DNA from: JAXLYX01 sp046351215
GTDB lineage: Bacteria; Myxococcota_A; Polyangia; Polyangiales; Houyiibacteriaceae
Direction of reading: 5' to 3'
NCBI GenBank assembly: GCA_046351215.1
Contig: JAXLYX010000010.1
Location: forward strand, 220,146-284,145
DNA length: 64,000 bases
The notes beneath the pieces were generated by a model. That model worked only from the letters and a program-made list of their open reading frames with translations. It did not search any database and had not been told where the DNA came from. Below, piece after piece: positions 51,497 to 59,630 of the stretch. Both the position numbers and the translations under genes were made by a program. The stretch's first letter is position 1. Every line of letters begins with the position of its first letter.

Positions 51497-52447
51497 TCAG
51501 AAGTACTGCGCGTACCACTCGCGGAGCTTGAGGATCGGTCCGTCGCCGTCGCAGAGCACGGGCCGGTCGCGCCAGCGCTTGTGCTCCCAGATGCGCGCGT
51601 CCTGGCGGAAGCCGTTCATCAGCACGTCGACGTAGGCCGAGACGTAGGCCTCGTTGAACCGGGCGTCGTTCGAGCCCGGCTGGATCATGACGCCGAAGCG
51701 GAGATCGACGGTGTCCTCGTCGACCATCGTGTGCGCGTTGTACATCAGCGTCTCGACGACCGAGTGCATCTCGGTGATCTGGAAGCCGGGTCCGTAGTAC
51801 GTCGCCTCGAGCCGGTAATTCGTGTGGCGATGCTCGCCCATGCCGTGACCGACGGAGCGCTGGATCGCGCGATGGCCGACGAACTCGTTCTCGAATTCGA
51901 CGGGGACGTTCTTGTGCACGGGCGCGAAGTGCCCGCGGTCGACGACGTTCTCGAGGATCTCGCGCGAGTGCGTGTGGAGCCGGAGCTTGCCGTGACGCCA
52001 GGCGGTCCATCCCGGATCGCCGACGGCCGCGAGGATCGGGATCTCGTAGCTCGGCTCGGCGCCCGTCGGATCGTAGTGGACGAAGACGAGGCCGTTGCGA
52101 TCGATCGCGCGGAACGAGCGGACCTTCGCCTGCTTCGGGATCGCCCGCGCGTACGGGACCTCGACGCAGCTCCCGGAGGCGTCGAAGCGCCACGCGTGGA
52201 AGGGGCAGCGCAGGCAGTCGTCGACGACCTGTCCGCCCTTGCCCATGTGGGCGCCGAGGTGCGGACAATGGGCCTCGAGCACGACCGGGGCTCCGTCGCT
52301 CGTCCGGTAGCCGACGAGATCGAGCCCGAAGTAGCGCATCGGATGGACGACGCCGACCTCGAGCTCGTCGGCCGTCGCGACGGCGAACCAGCCTCGCGGA
52401 TAGCCGGGGCGGGAGTCACGGGAAGGCTCGGTGCGGGGAGTCGACAT
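51497..52447 (-). CDS. Rieske non-haem iron oxygenase (KshA/DAF-36-like)
   Basis: A 316-residue Rieske oxygenase. The [2Fe-2S] ligands are Cys61 and His63 in CPHLGAH and Cys81 and His84 in CPFHAWRF. The mononuclear iron site is ENVVDRGHFAPVH with two His. The opening PRGWFAVATADEL and the VPYARAIPKQAKVRSF segment resemble 3-ketosteroid 9-alpha-hydroxylase (KshA) and cholesterol 7-desaturase-like proteins; the sterol C-4 demethylase SdmA is also a Rieske enzyme. A steroid substrate is an inference. ATG 52447 is preferred over 52456, since GGAGGA sits 9 bp before it. It follows the TetR gene (5 bp) in an operon. Confidence 0.88.
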   Translation of the reverse strand: MSTPRTEPSRDSRPGYPRGWFAVATADELEVGVVHPMRYFGLDLVGYRTSDGAPVVLEAHCPHLGAHMGKGGQVVDDCLRCPFHAWRFDASGSCVEVPYARAIPKQAKVRSFRAIDRNGLVFVHYDPTGAEPSYEIPILAAVGDPGWTAWRHGKLRLHTHSREILENVVDRGHFAPVHKNVPVEFENEFVGHRAIQRSVGHGMGEHRHTNYRLEATYYGPGFQITEMHSVVETLMYNAHTMVDEDTVDLRFGVMIQPGSNDARFNEAYVSAYVDVLMNGFRQDARIWEHKRWRDRPVLCDGDGPILKLREWYAQYF

Positions 52448-52452
52448 GGCTC

Positions 52453-53091
52453 TCATTCCTCCGTCGTCGTCCGGCCGCGCTTCGTCGGGCGCGGCCTCGG
52501 CATCATCGCGGCCGCGAGGAAGCGCGCCGTCTGCTCGGCGCGCGCCTCGAGCGGATATCCCTGATCGTTGAACCAATTGTTGAGCAGCGTCGTCATGGCG
52601 CCGGCGAGCATCTCCGCGAGGAAGTCGACGTCGGCGTCCTCCGGGATCTCGCCCCGGGCGGCCGCGTCGCGGAGGAGCGCGCCGTACGAGCGGTGGACCT
52701 CCGCCATCTCGGCGGCGCGCGTCGCGCTCTCCTCCGAGCCCGCGAAGGCGCGCGCGAAGAGCACCCGGCTCAGCGCCTCGGAGCGCCGGATGGTCGCGAC
52801 CGAGAGCGAGAACCAATGCGCGAGCGCCCGATCGAGAGGAGCCTCCTGCCGGCGCACGTCCTCGAGGTAGCGGTGCAGGCGCGCCTGCATCCGTCGCGCG
52901 AGCTCGTCGAGCAACGCCCCTTTCGAGGGGAAGTAGTTGAAGAAGGTCGCGCGGGAGACGTCCGCGGCCTCGGCGATCCGCTCGATCGGGACGGCGGCGG
53001 CGTCCTCGACGGCGAAGAGGTCCTTCGCCGCCTCGAGGAGGCGCTCGCGCACCTCGTGCTTCTTGCGCTCGCGTCGGGTCGTCCCGTCCAC
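52453..53091 (-). CDS. TetR-family regulator
   Basis: A 212-residue TetR regulator with an N-terminal HTH: RERLLEAAKDLFAVEDAAAV, then ADVSRATFFNYFPSKGALLD, residues about 40-60. The C-terminal ligand-binding domain is helical, ending in a basic tail (RPRPTKRGRTTTEE). It is upstream of the Rieske oxygenase in the same operon (5 bp), and a 14-bp perfect palindrome lies 22 bp before its start, where it could bind to control both genes. Confidence 0.92.
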   Translation of the reverse strand: MDGTTRRERKKHEVRERLLEAAKDLFAVEDAAAVPIERIAEAADVSRATFFNYFPSKGALLDELARRMQARLHRYLEDVRRQEAPLDRALAHWFSLSVATIRRSEALSRVLFARAFAGSEESATRAAEMAEVHRSYGALLRDAAARGEIPEDADVDFLAEMLAGAMTTLLNNWFNDQGYPLEARAEQTARFLAAAMMPRPRPTKRGRTTTEE

Positions 53092-53113
53092 GATTTGGAC
53101 GGTAGTTCAAACT

Positions 53114-53127
53114 TAGACCCGGGTCTA
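53114..53127. promoter_or_regulatory. Candidate operator of the TetR-Rieske operon
   Basis: TAGACCCGGGTCTA is a perfect 14-bp palindrome with no spacer. It lies 22 bp upstream of the TetR start, in the promoter region. TetR-family regulators bind such dyads and often repress themselves. Confidence 0.55.
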
Positions 53128-53197
53128 GATCGAATCGGGCTCCCCTCCCCGATCGCGGAGCGTCGCGACCACCGGCGATGGCGGGGGCTCGGGCCGC

Positions 53198-53845
53198 TCA
53201 GCGGCGGCGGCGCCGCGGCTCCCCGGCGCCGTTCGAGCCGAGCTTCGCGTCCCGTCGCGCCGCGAAGGCGATGATCCCGATCGAGCCGAGCTCGAGGACC
53301 CAGTTCATCTTGAAGGGGCCGGCGCCGAGGAATTGGTCGACGTGATGGAAGGAAGCCGCGCGGATCACGACGAACGAGAAGAGCAGCACGATGCCGGAGA
53401 GCGCCACCCAGACGAGGCGGAGCACGCGCCGGAAGTGGTGGGCGAGGATGCCGGCGGTCGCGAGCCCGCCCAGGGCGACGAGCGCGATGAAGAGGCGCTG
53501 CACCGCTCGACGCTGCTCGTACCAGCCCTGCTCGTGCGCGAGGTCCCGACCGATCTCGGTGAGCCACGTCTGGAGATCGAGCTGCTTGTTGATCCCGAGG
53601 GCCACGAGGAGCGCGAACGTGAAGAGCCAGAAGCGCGAGAGCTGCCGCAGGGCGATCGACTCCGGCGTCGCCGCGCCTCGGTAGGGCCGCATCGCCTCGA
53701 GGCATCGCGCCCGCACGCGGTACGCCCAGTAGGCCGCGTAGGCGTAGGCGAAGACGGTGAACCAGCCGACGAACGTCGGATCGCCGATCCCGGGGTGCCA
53801 ACGACCGTCGTCTCCGGTGACCAGGAAGAGCGCGGAGCCAAGCAT
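53198..53845 (-). CDS. Hypothetical membrane protein
   Basis: A 215-residue inner-membrane protein with four probable helices: GWFTVFAYAYAAYWAYR, FWLFTFALLVALGI, LFIALVALGGLATAGILA and LVWVALSGIVLLFSFVVI, plus a weaker one at WVLELGSIGIIAFA. The loop DLQTWLTEIGRDLAHEQGWY lies between helices two and three. The C-terminus is very basic (GEPRRRRR). I have seen similar unnamed proteins annotated only as membrane proteins. It is upstream of the TetR gene (107 bp), same strand. Confidence 0.75.
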   Translation of the reverse strand: MLGSALFLVTGDDGRWHPGIGDPTFVGWFTVFAYAYAAYWAYRVRARCLEAMRPYRGAATPESIALRQLSRFWLFTFALLVALGINKQLDLQTWLTEIGRDLAHEQGWYEQRRAVQRLFIALVALGGLATAGILAHHFRRVLRLVWVALSGIVLLFSFVVIRAASFHHVDQFLGAGPFKMNWVLELGSIGIIAFAARRDAKLGSNGAGEPRRRRR

Positions 53846-53894
53846 CGCCCGAAGCTCCCCCGGACGGGCGCGGGCGGCAACCCGAGGGAGGCGT

Positions 53895-55223
53895 TCAGAG
53901 ATCGCGCTCGCGGAAGCGGTCCGCGAGCGAACGGACCACGGCCGCCATCCAGGGCTTGAGCCCCGTGAGCTCGTGCTCGAGGACCTGCCGCGTCACCACC
54001 TCGACCACGACATCCGTCACCGCGACCACGGTGGCCGTGCGGGGACCGGGGCTCAGGATCGCCATCTCGCCGAAGATCTCTCCGGGGCCCATGGTGCGCA
54101 CGAGCGAGCGCACGCCGTCGCGGATCACGAAGACGTCGCAACGTCCCTCGACGATGCGGTAGGCCGCGTCGCCCGGATCGCCCTCGCGCACGATCTCGCG
54201 ACCGGCCTCGAAGCGCGTCGTGGGGAATTCCGCGCCGCCTCGGACGAAGCGGACGAGGTCGTTCCGGAGCTCGGTGGCGGAGGCGTAGCGGTCCGCGGCG
54301 TCGATGCTCATCGCCTTGCGGAGGATCCGGACGAGCTCGGGCGGCGCCGAGCGTCCGCGCGGAGAGTCCTCGACGGGGCGGTACTGGCCTGTGGCCGCTC
54401 GGAAGACGCGCGCGGCGAGGTTGTCGGCCACGTAGGGCGGCTCGCCCGTGAGGATCTGGTAGAGCATCGCGCCGACGGCGAAGACGTCCGTGCGTCCGTC
54501 GATGCGATCGACGTCGCCGCGAGCCTGCTCGGGCGCCATGGTGCAGGCGGTGCCGAGGATCACGGCCTCCCGATCGATGGGATCCGAGGTGAGCCCGTCG
54601 TGCACGCGGCGCGGTCCGATGGGCGCGTCCTCGCCGCGGATCGTCTGGGCGATGCCCCAGTCCACGAGATAGACCTGCCCGTAGTCGCCCACCATCACGT
54701 TCGCGGTCTTCACGTCGCAGTGGACGATGCCGCGGGCGTGGGCGTAGGCGAGCGCATCGCAGACGCGGACGACGATGTCGACGAGGTTCAGGAGCTCGGA
54801 ATGCCCGAGCGGCTCGTCGGGGCGCTTCGCGAGGATGTCGTCCAGGGTCCGGCCCTCGACGTAGGTCATCGTGAAGTAGAGCCGGCCGGTCGGGTCCATG
54901 CCGAGCTCGTGGACGGGGACGATGTTCGGATGCTCGAGCTGGCCCGTGATGCGCGCCTCGCGGACGAACATCCGACGGCGACGGGCGTCCTCCTGCTGAT
55001 CGACGTGCAGGGTCTTCATCGCGACGCGGCGATGGAGCGCCCGGTCGTCGACCTCCGTCACCTCGCCCATGCCCCCCATGCCGACGCTGCGCAACGGAGC
55101 GAGGCGGGTGTCGAGGTCGGCCGCGAGCTCGTGCGCGAGCTCGGCCTCGAACCCGGGGAGCTCGGCCTTGGTCGCCGCCCGCGCGGGACGGGTCATCATG
55201 TCCTCGTTCTCTGTCTGGCTCAT
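53895..55223 (-). CDS. Ser/Thr kinase with C-terminal cyclic-nucleotide-binding domain
   Basis: A 442-residue kinase with cNMP-binding domain. The kinase part has VGMGGMGEV (47-55), Lys70 in VAMKTL, the catalytic loop VHCDVKTANV in which His168-Cys169-Asp170 replaces HRD, and DWG (188-190) in place of DFG. LGTACTMAPEQARG is the APE region. After about residue 315 follows the cNMP domain: FEAGREIVREGDPGDAAYRI, then FGEMAILSPGPRTATVVA, which is the phosphate-binding cassette. No membrane segment is present. The layout recalls eukaryotic PKG in reversed order. It is preceded by 250 bp with no gene. Confidence 0.93.
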   Translation of the reverse strand: MSQTENEDMMTRPARAATKAELPGFEAELAHELAADLDTRLAPLRSVGMGGMGEVTEVDDRALHRRVAMKTLHVDQQEDARRRRMFVREARITGQLEHPNIVPVHELGMDPTGRLYFTMTYVEGRTLDDILAKRPDEPLGHSELLNLVDIVVRVCDALAYAHARGIVHCDVKTANVMVGDYGQVYLVDWGIAQTIRGEDAPIGPRRVHDGLTSDPIDREAVILGTACTMAPEQARGDVDRIDGRTDVFAVGAMLYQILTGEPPYVADNLAARVFRAATGQYRPVEDSPRGRSAPPELVRILRKAMSIDAADRYASATELRNDLVRFVRGGAEFPTTRFEAGREIVREGDPGDAAYRIVEGRCDVFVIRDGVRSLVRTMGPGEIFGEMAILSPGPRTATVVAVTDVVVEVVTRQVLEHELTGLKPWMAAVVRSLADRFRERDL

Positions 55224-55449
55224 CGAACCTGGCCTCGCGGCCCGCGGAAAGGGGCCCGCCGGCGGTCATCCCCGCCGGACTTCCCTTCATACGCCCCGAC
55301 GGTCGTCGATGAAGAGTGTCCCAAGCGGAGCGTCGAAACGCGAGCGCGACGGAAACGACCCTAGGGTGCCCGCGAGCCGCGCCTACGATCGCGCGTATCC
55401 GAGTCGATACATTTCGAGCCCCGGGCTCGAGCCGGCTCGCCCCCCGACC

Positions 55450-55461
55450 TAACGTACGTTA
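55450..55461. promoter_or_regulatory. 12-bp palindrome before sulfotransferase
   Basis: TAACGTACGTTA is a perfect palindrome ending 12 bp before the sulfotransferase ATG. It overlaps where a ribosome-binding site or transcription start would be, so a regulator bound here could block expression. The remainder of 55224-55473 shows no gene. Confidence 0.5.
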
Positions 55462-55473
55462 CACGGCAATCCC

Positions 55474-56742
55474 ATGGCCCTCCGCACGACCCTGCGCCCC
55501 GAGCCGACGGCTCCGATCAAGGCCCTGAACCGGCTCCTCGAGCCGCTCGGGGGCGACGTGCCCGACGTCTCGTTCGAGACCTTCGCCCGGGTGGCCGAGA
55601 GGGTCACCCGTCTCGACGACTGGGGCGACGAGGCCACCGTCGCCCGCTTCCGCCGGGCCGCGGAGGCCGTCGAACGCAACCCGCGCCTGAGCCCGTGGGG
55701 CCGGGTGTCGACGCGGATCTACCTCCAGTCGAAGTTCTCGAACCACCTGCTCAAGGTGGCCTTCGTGAAGAAGCATCCGGAGGTCCGCGAGGTGCCCATC
55801 GAGGCGCCGCTCGTGATCTTCGGCTGGTACCGGACGGGCACGACGCTCCTCCACAACCTGCTCTCGGCCGATCCGGCCCATCGCTCGCCGCGCACGTGGG
55901 AGCTCTCGTTCCCGACGCCCTTCGTCTCGGACCCGCGCCGCGACGAGTCCCTGCGCAAGGCCGCCACCGCGTTCCTGATGCAGGCGAACCGCTTCGTCGT
56001 GCCCGAGCAGGCGGCCGCGCACTGGGTCGAGGTCGGCGGTCCCGAGGAGTGCTTCTTCCTCTTCGAGAACTCGGGCGTGTCCACGACGCTCTTCAACACC
56101 TACCACGCGCACGACTACGCCTTCTCGCTGCTCGAGGAGGACCTCCGGCCGGTCTACGAGGATCACAAGCTGCAGCTCCAGATCCTCTCGCTCGCGGCGC
56201 CGAGGAAGCGCTGGACGCTGAAGTGTCCGTTCCATCTCTGGGCGCTCGACGCCCTGGTCTCGGTCTATCCGGACGCGCTGCTCGTCCAGACCCATCGCGA
56301 CGTCCGCAAGGCGCTGCCCTCGAACTGCAGCCTGTCCGCGATGACGACGTCGAAGTTCGTCGACCACCTCGACCTCCGCGCGCACGGCGCGTTCTGGGAG
56401 GAGTTCTACGAAGTGGGCATGCGTCGCGGCCTCGCGAGCCGCAGGAAGCTCTCGCAGGCGCGCATCGCCGACGTCCGGACCAACGACCTCTCGCGGGAGC
56501 CCGTCGAGACGGTGGCGAAGGTCTACGGCACGCTCGGGCTCGACTTCACGAAGGAGGTCGAGGCGGCGGTGCGCGCCGAGTCGCTGCGTCATCCGAAGGA
56601 CGCGCACGGCGCGCACGTCTACGCGCCCGAGGACTTCGGCCTCTCGCCCGACCGTCTCGCCGAGCGCTTCGCCGACTACCACGCGGAGTTCGGGCTCGCC
56701 GAGCCCCGCCGCAAGCCGGCGATGCCGACCGCGGCGGAATGA
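55474..56742 (+). CDS. PAPS-dependent sulfotransferase family protein
   Basis: A 422-residue sulfotransferase-family protein. The 5'-phosphosulfate loop is FGWYRTGTTLLHNLL (about 115-129). The 3'-phosphate-binding segment is LLVQTHRDVRKALPSNCSL. The intervening HAHDYAFSLLEEDL and the KRWTLKCPFHLWALDALV segment fit the large sulfotransferase family found in mycobacteria and myxobacteria. It would transfer sulfonate from PAPS to an alcohol or sterol hydroxyl. The acceptor is unknown, but it lies convergent with the sterol reductase gene (22 bp apart). Confidence 0.88.
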   Translation: MALRTTLRPEPTAPIKALNRLLEPLGGDVPDVSFETFARVAERVTRLDDWGDEATVARFRRAAEAVERNPRLSPWGRVSTRIYLQSKFSNHLLKVAFVKKHPEVREVPIEAPLVIFGWYRTGTTLLHNLLSADPAHRSPRTWELSFPTPFVSDPRRDESLRKAATAFLMQANRFVVPEQAAAHWVEVGGPEECFFLFENSGVSTTLFNTYHAHDYAFSLLEEDLRPVYEDHKLQLQILSLAAPRKRWTLKCPFHLWALDALVSVYPDALLVQTHRDVRKALPSNCSLSAMTTSKFVDHLDLRAHGAFWEEFYEVGMRRGLASRRKLSQARIADVRTNDLSREPVETVAKVYGTLGLDFTKEVEAAVRAESLRHPKDAHGAHVYAPEDFGLSPDRLAERFADYHAEFGLAEPRRKPAMPTAAE

Positions 56743-56764
56743 CCCTGCGGCGCGCGCCCCCGGC

Positions 56765-58093
56765 TCAGTACGCGAAGGGGACGATGCGGTAGCGGACCCG
56801 CTCGCAGTACTGCTTCCAGTACTCGCCGTACTTCTGGCTGCACCGGACCTCGTCGCGACGCGCGCGGTCGAAGAGCAGGATGGTCAGGTAGACGACGTAG
56901 AAGTACGGCAGCACGAAGGAGCCGCCGGCCGGCAGCGTCCACGCGAGCGAGAGCAGGAGCTCGGGCACGTAGTGGAAGTGGCGGGACACGCCCCAGAACC
57001 CCGAGAGCAGGAGGAGGCTCTCGCGGACCTGGCCGTCGCCCGTCTCGTACTTCGCGCGGATCAGCTCCGGCTCGCGGCCCCAGACCTTCGCCTTTCCGTC
57101 GGTCGCACGGACCTTCTGCCGCTGCGCGTCCGCCGCGTAGTTCATCCAGATCGAGCCGAGCCCGAGGACGAGCACGAAGGCCGCGTACGCCGTGGGGAGC
57201 TCGTAGGGATGCTCGACGAGGAAGAGCCCGACGAGCGTGTAGACGACCGGGAGCCACGCCGTGACGCCCCACGCGATGTAGAAGCCGAAGCGGTCGTGCA
57301 TGATGTCGAGGGAGTTGAAGTAGCCCGTCTCCCAGACGAAGAACTTGAAGATGTAGACGACCTGCAGGAGCACGGAGATCCACATCGAGTTCGAGACGTG
57401 GCCTTCGAGCTCCGCCTGCTTGGCGAGGAACGAGAGCAGGATGATGCTCCAGCCCATCATCGAGATGCGGCAGTTGAACCACTGCTTGAGGCTCGTGCCG
57501 AAGAGCGTCGGATGGAGCTCGACGCCCCAGTAGTAGTCCCAGATCGGGTTGCCGCTGCGCGACGCGTCGGTGGACGACGGCGCGAGCACGCCCTTCGCGT
57601 AGAGGAAGAGGCAGAAGACGAGCGCGAAGAGCACGAGCGTGACGACGAGCGAGCCGAAGTGATCGTAGACGATCGTCGGCGAGAAGAGGTGGAGCTGGTA
57701 CGCGGCGAGGTACCAGGCGACGTGCGTCACGACGAAGGCGAGGACGCCGTTGTCCTTGTAGCGGGGGCGGTTGCCCATCGGCGTCACCGGTCCGAGGTGC
57801 TCCTTGCCGGGAAGGACGAGGAGCAGGACGAGCTGGAAGAGCGCCCAGACGGCGAAGATGCCGAAGGCCGCGAGCGAGGGCGCGGGGAGGAGGGCGACGA
57901 AGCGCTCCGCCGTGATGCCGGTCGCGAACGCGGCGACCGAGCCGTCGAAGTGCACGGTGATCATCCAGAGGATCACCGTCAGCGGGGGGCAGACGAGCAG
58001 GAGCACCAGGGGGAAGCCCCAGGTGCGGAACCAGCCCCCGCCCTTGCCCCAGATGCGGGTCTCGGTTCCTTCGGTCTCTCGGGTCTCGGTCAT
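56765..58093 (-). CDS. Sterol reductase of the DHCR7/ERG24/ERG4 family
   Basis: A 442-residue multi-spanning protein matching the sterol Delta-reductase family that uses NADPH to reduce sterol double bonds. Near the C-terminus, LLLSGFWGVSRHFHYVPEL corresponds to the GWWGLARHxNYxxE signature, and the end DEVRCSQKYGEYWKQYCERV with VRYRIVPF corresponds to the RDDxRCxxKYGxDWxxYxxxVPYRxxP tail of 7-dehydrocholesterol reductase. Eight to ten membrane helices are visible. NPIWDYYWGVELHPTLFG is also a family segment. A Delta7 preference is the best guess, Delta14 or Delta24 are alternatives. Divergent from the TetR regulator. Confidence 0.87.
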   Translation of the reverse strand: MTETRETEGTETRIWGKGGGWFRTWGFPLVLLLVCPPLTVILWMITVHFDGSVAAFATGITAERFVALLPAPSLAAFGIFAVWALFQLVLLLVLPGKEHLGPVTPMGNRPRYKDNGVLAFVVTHVAWYLAAYQLHLFSPTIVYDHFGSLVVTLVLFALVFCLFLYAKGVLAPSSTDASRSGNPIWDYYWGVELHPTLFGTSLKQWFNCRISMMGWSIILLSFLAKQAELEGHVSNSMWISVLLQVVYIFKFFVWETGYFNSLDIMHDRFGFYIAWGVTAWLPVVYTLVGLFLVEHPYELPTAYAAFVLVLGLGSIWMNYAADAQRQKVRATDGKAKVWGREPELIRAKYETGDGQVRESLLLLSGFWGVSRHFHYVPELLLSLAWTLPAGGSFVLPYFYVVYLTILLFDRARRDEVRCSQKYGEYWKQYCERVRYRIVPFAY

Positions 58094-58142
58094 GGCTCCC
58101 TCCCCCTCGGCCCGGCGGGCCTCGAACCGATCGAACGGTCAT

Positions 58143-58160
58143 TGACTGATCGATCGGTCA
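58143..58160. promoter_or_regulatory. Candidate TetR operator between sterol reductase and regulator
   Basis: TGACTGATCGATCGGTCA is an 18-bp palindrome with one mismatched pair. It lies in the 107-bp divergent region and overlaps a TTGACT (58142-58147) that can act as -35 for the regulator gene. Its position suits control of both divergent genes. Confidence 0.6.
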
Positions 58161-58200
58161 GCCAAACCTAGCAGCCGGGGTCGAGGCCGGCAAATCCGCT

Positions 58201-58929
58201 ATGCTCCGCGCCCCGATGGACGAGACGAAGCCCCCTCGCCGACGCGAGAAGAGCCTGCCCGAGGCCCGCGCCGAGGCGACGAGGAACCAGATCCTCGACG
58301 TCGCCGAGCGCCTCTTCGCCGAGAACGGCTTCGCCGGCACCTCGATGCGTGCGCTCGCGGAGGGCGCGTCCACCTCGCAGGCCCTCCTGCACCACCACTT
58401 CGGGACGAAGGCGGCGCTCTACGAAGCGGTGAAGCGACGCTACACCGAGCGCTTCCGCGCCATGCAAGAGGCGGAGCTCGGCGAGGGCGCCGTCGACCTC
58501 GACGTCGTCGCGAGCACGATCCTCGGCTACTTCCGCTTCCTCCGCGAGCATCCCGAGCTCGCGCGGCTCGCGAGCTGGGCGAAGCTCGAGGGCGACGGGG
58601 CCCCGCTCGGAGGCGAGGAGGAGATCTGGCGCAAGCTCGAGTCGTGGACGAGCGAGGCCCAGTCGCGCGGCTTCCTCCGCACCGAGGTCGATCGGAAGCT
58701 CTTCCTCGTCATGGGCGCGGCCACCGTCCAGTACTGGTTCGACAACCGCGCGTTCGTCTGCCAGGTGCTCGGCCTCGATCCGGACGATCCCACGCTCGAC
58801 GAGCGCTACCTCGGGCAGGCGATCGACGTCCTCCTCTTCGGCGCGGCGAAGCGAGGCGCGACGCTCGGCGCCCGGGACGACGCTCCGGGTGCGGGCCCGG
58901 CGCCCCGGAAGAAGCGGCGCTCGCCATGA
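58201..58929 (+). CDS. TetR-family regulator
   Basis: A 242-residue TetR regulator with HTH residues RNQILDVAERLFAENGFAGT and then LAEGASTSQALLHHHFGTKA (about 28-70). The C-terminal domain has LREHPELARLASWAKLEGD and VMGAATVQYWFDNRAFV. The tail is basic (RKKRRSP). ATG 58201 is used; a second in-frame ATG at 58216 would give MDETKPPRRREKS, equally possible. The stop overlaps the next gene's start (ATGA). It is divergent from the sterol reductase, with a candidate operator in between. Confidence 0.92.
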   Translation: MLRAPMDETKPPRRREKSLPEARAEATRNQILDVAERLFAENGFAGTSMRALAEGASTSQALLHHHFGTKAALYEAVKRRYTERFRAMQEAELGEGAVDLDVVASTILGYFRFLREHPELARLASWAKLEGDGAPLGGEEEIWRKLESWTSEAQSRGFLRTEVDRKLFLVMGAATVQYWFDNRAFVCQVLGLDPDDPTLDERYLGQAIDVLLFGAAKRGATLGARDDAPGAGPAPRKKRRSP

Positions 58930-59624
58930 CGCCGACGACGTCCGTGTCCCTGCCGAGCCCCGCGGCCCTCGTCTTCGACCTCGACGGAACGCTCGTCGAC
59001 TCGCACGCGGGCATCGCGGCCTCGGTGCGCCACACGCTCTCGACGTTCGGCTTCCCCGAGCCCGCGCCGGAGGTGTTGCGCGTCGCCCTCTCGATGGGCC
59101 TGCGCCCCCTCCTCGCCACGCTGACCGGCGAGACGGAGCCGGCGCGGATCGAGACGTATGCCGAGACCTACCTCGCGCACTACGAGCGCACGATGATCGA
59201 GACGTCGCCGCCGCTCCCCGGGGTCCCCGAGATGCTCGAGGGACTCGCGGCCCGCGGGTTGCCCCTCGCGGTGCTCACGAACAAGAGCGAGCGCAACGCC
59301 CGTCGCATCGTCGAGGCGCGCTTCGGCCGGGAGCGCTTCCGGACCCTCGTCGGCCTCGTCGCGGGTCGGCCGCAGAAGCCCGATCCCGCCGGCGCCCGCC
59401 TCGTCCTCGAGCAGCTCGGGGTGCACGCCGCGTCGAGCTGGCTCGTCGGCGACAGCGTCCTCGACGTCCGCACGGCGAGGAATGCCGCGATGGTCGCCAT
59501 CGGGGTCACGTGGGGCATCGACGAGAGCCTCCACGACGCGCTCGCCGATGCGGATCGCGTCGCCTCCCGACCGGAGGCCCTCGTGCGTTTCGTCGACGAA
59601 GCGCTCGCGCCGGGCGCGGGCTGA
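58926..59624 (+). CDS. HAD-family hydrolase (phosphoglycolate phosphatase-like)
   Basis: A 232-residue HAD hydrolase. Motif I is FDLDGTLVDS (about 16-25), motif II is VLTNKSERN, and motif III/IV are QKPDPAGA and VGDSVLDVRTARNA. Together with the helical cap of about 60 residues (LPGVPEMLEGLAARG before motif II) this fits the Gph/PGP subfamily. The GPPxxxx-cap pattern (LSMGLRPLLATLTG) is seen. The ATG overlaps the TetR stop (ATGA), so coupling is likely. The substrate is not evident. Confidence 0.9.
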   Translation: MTPTTSVSLPSPAALVFDLDGTLVDSHAGIAASVRHTLSTFGFPEPAPEVLRVALSMGLRPLLATLTGETEPARIETYAETYLAHYERTMIETSPPLPGVPEMLEGLAARGLPLAVLTNKSERNARRIVEARFGRERFRTLVGLVAGRPQKPDPAGARLVLEQLGVHAASSWLVGDSVLDVRTARNAAMVAIGVTWGIDESLHDALADADRVASRPEALVRFVDEALAPGAG

Positions 59625-59630
59625 GCCGCG

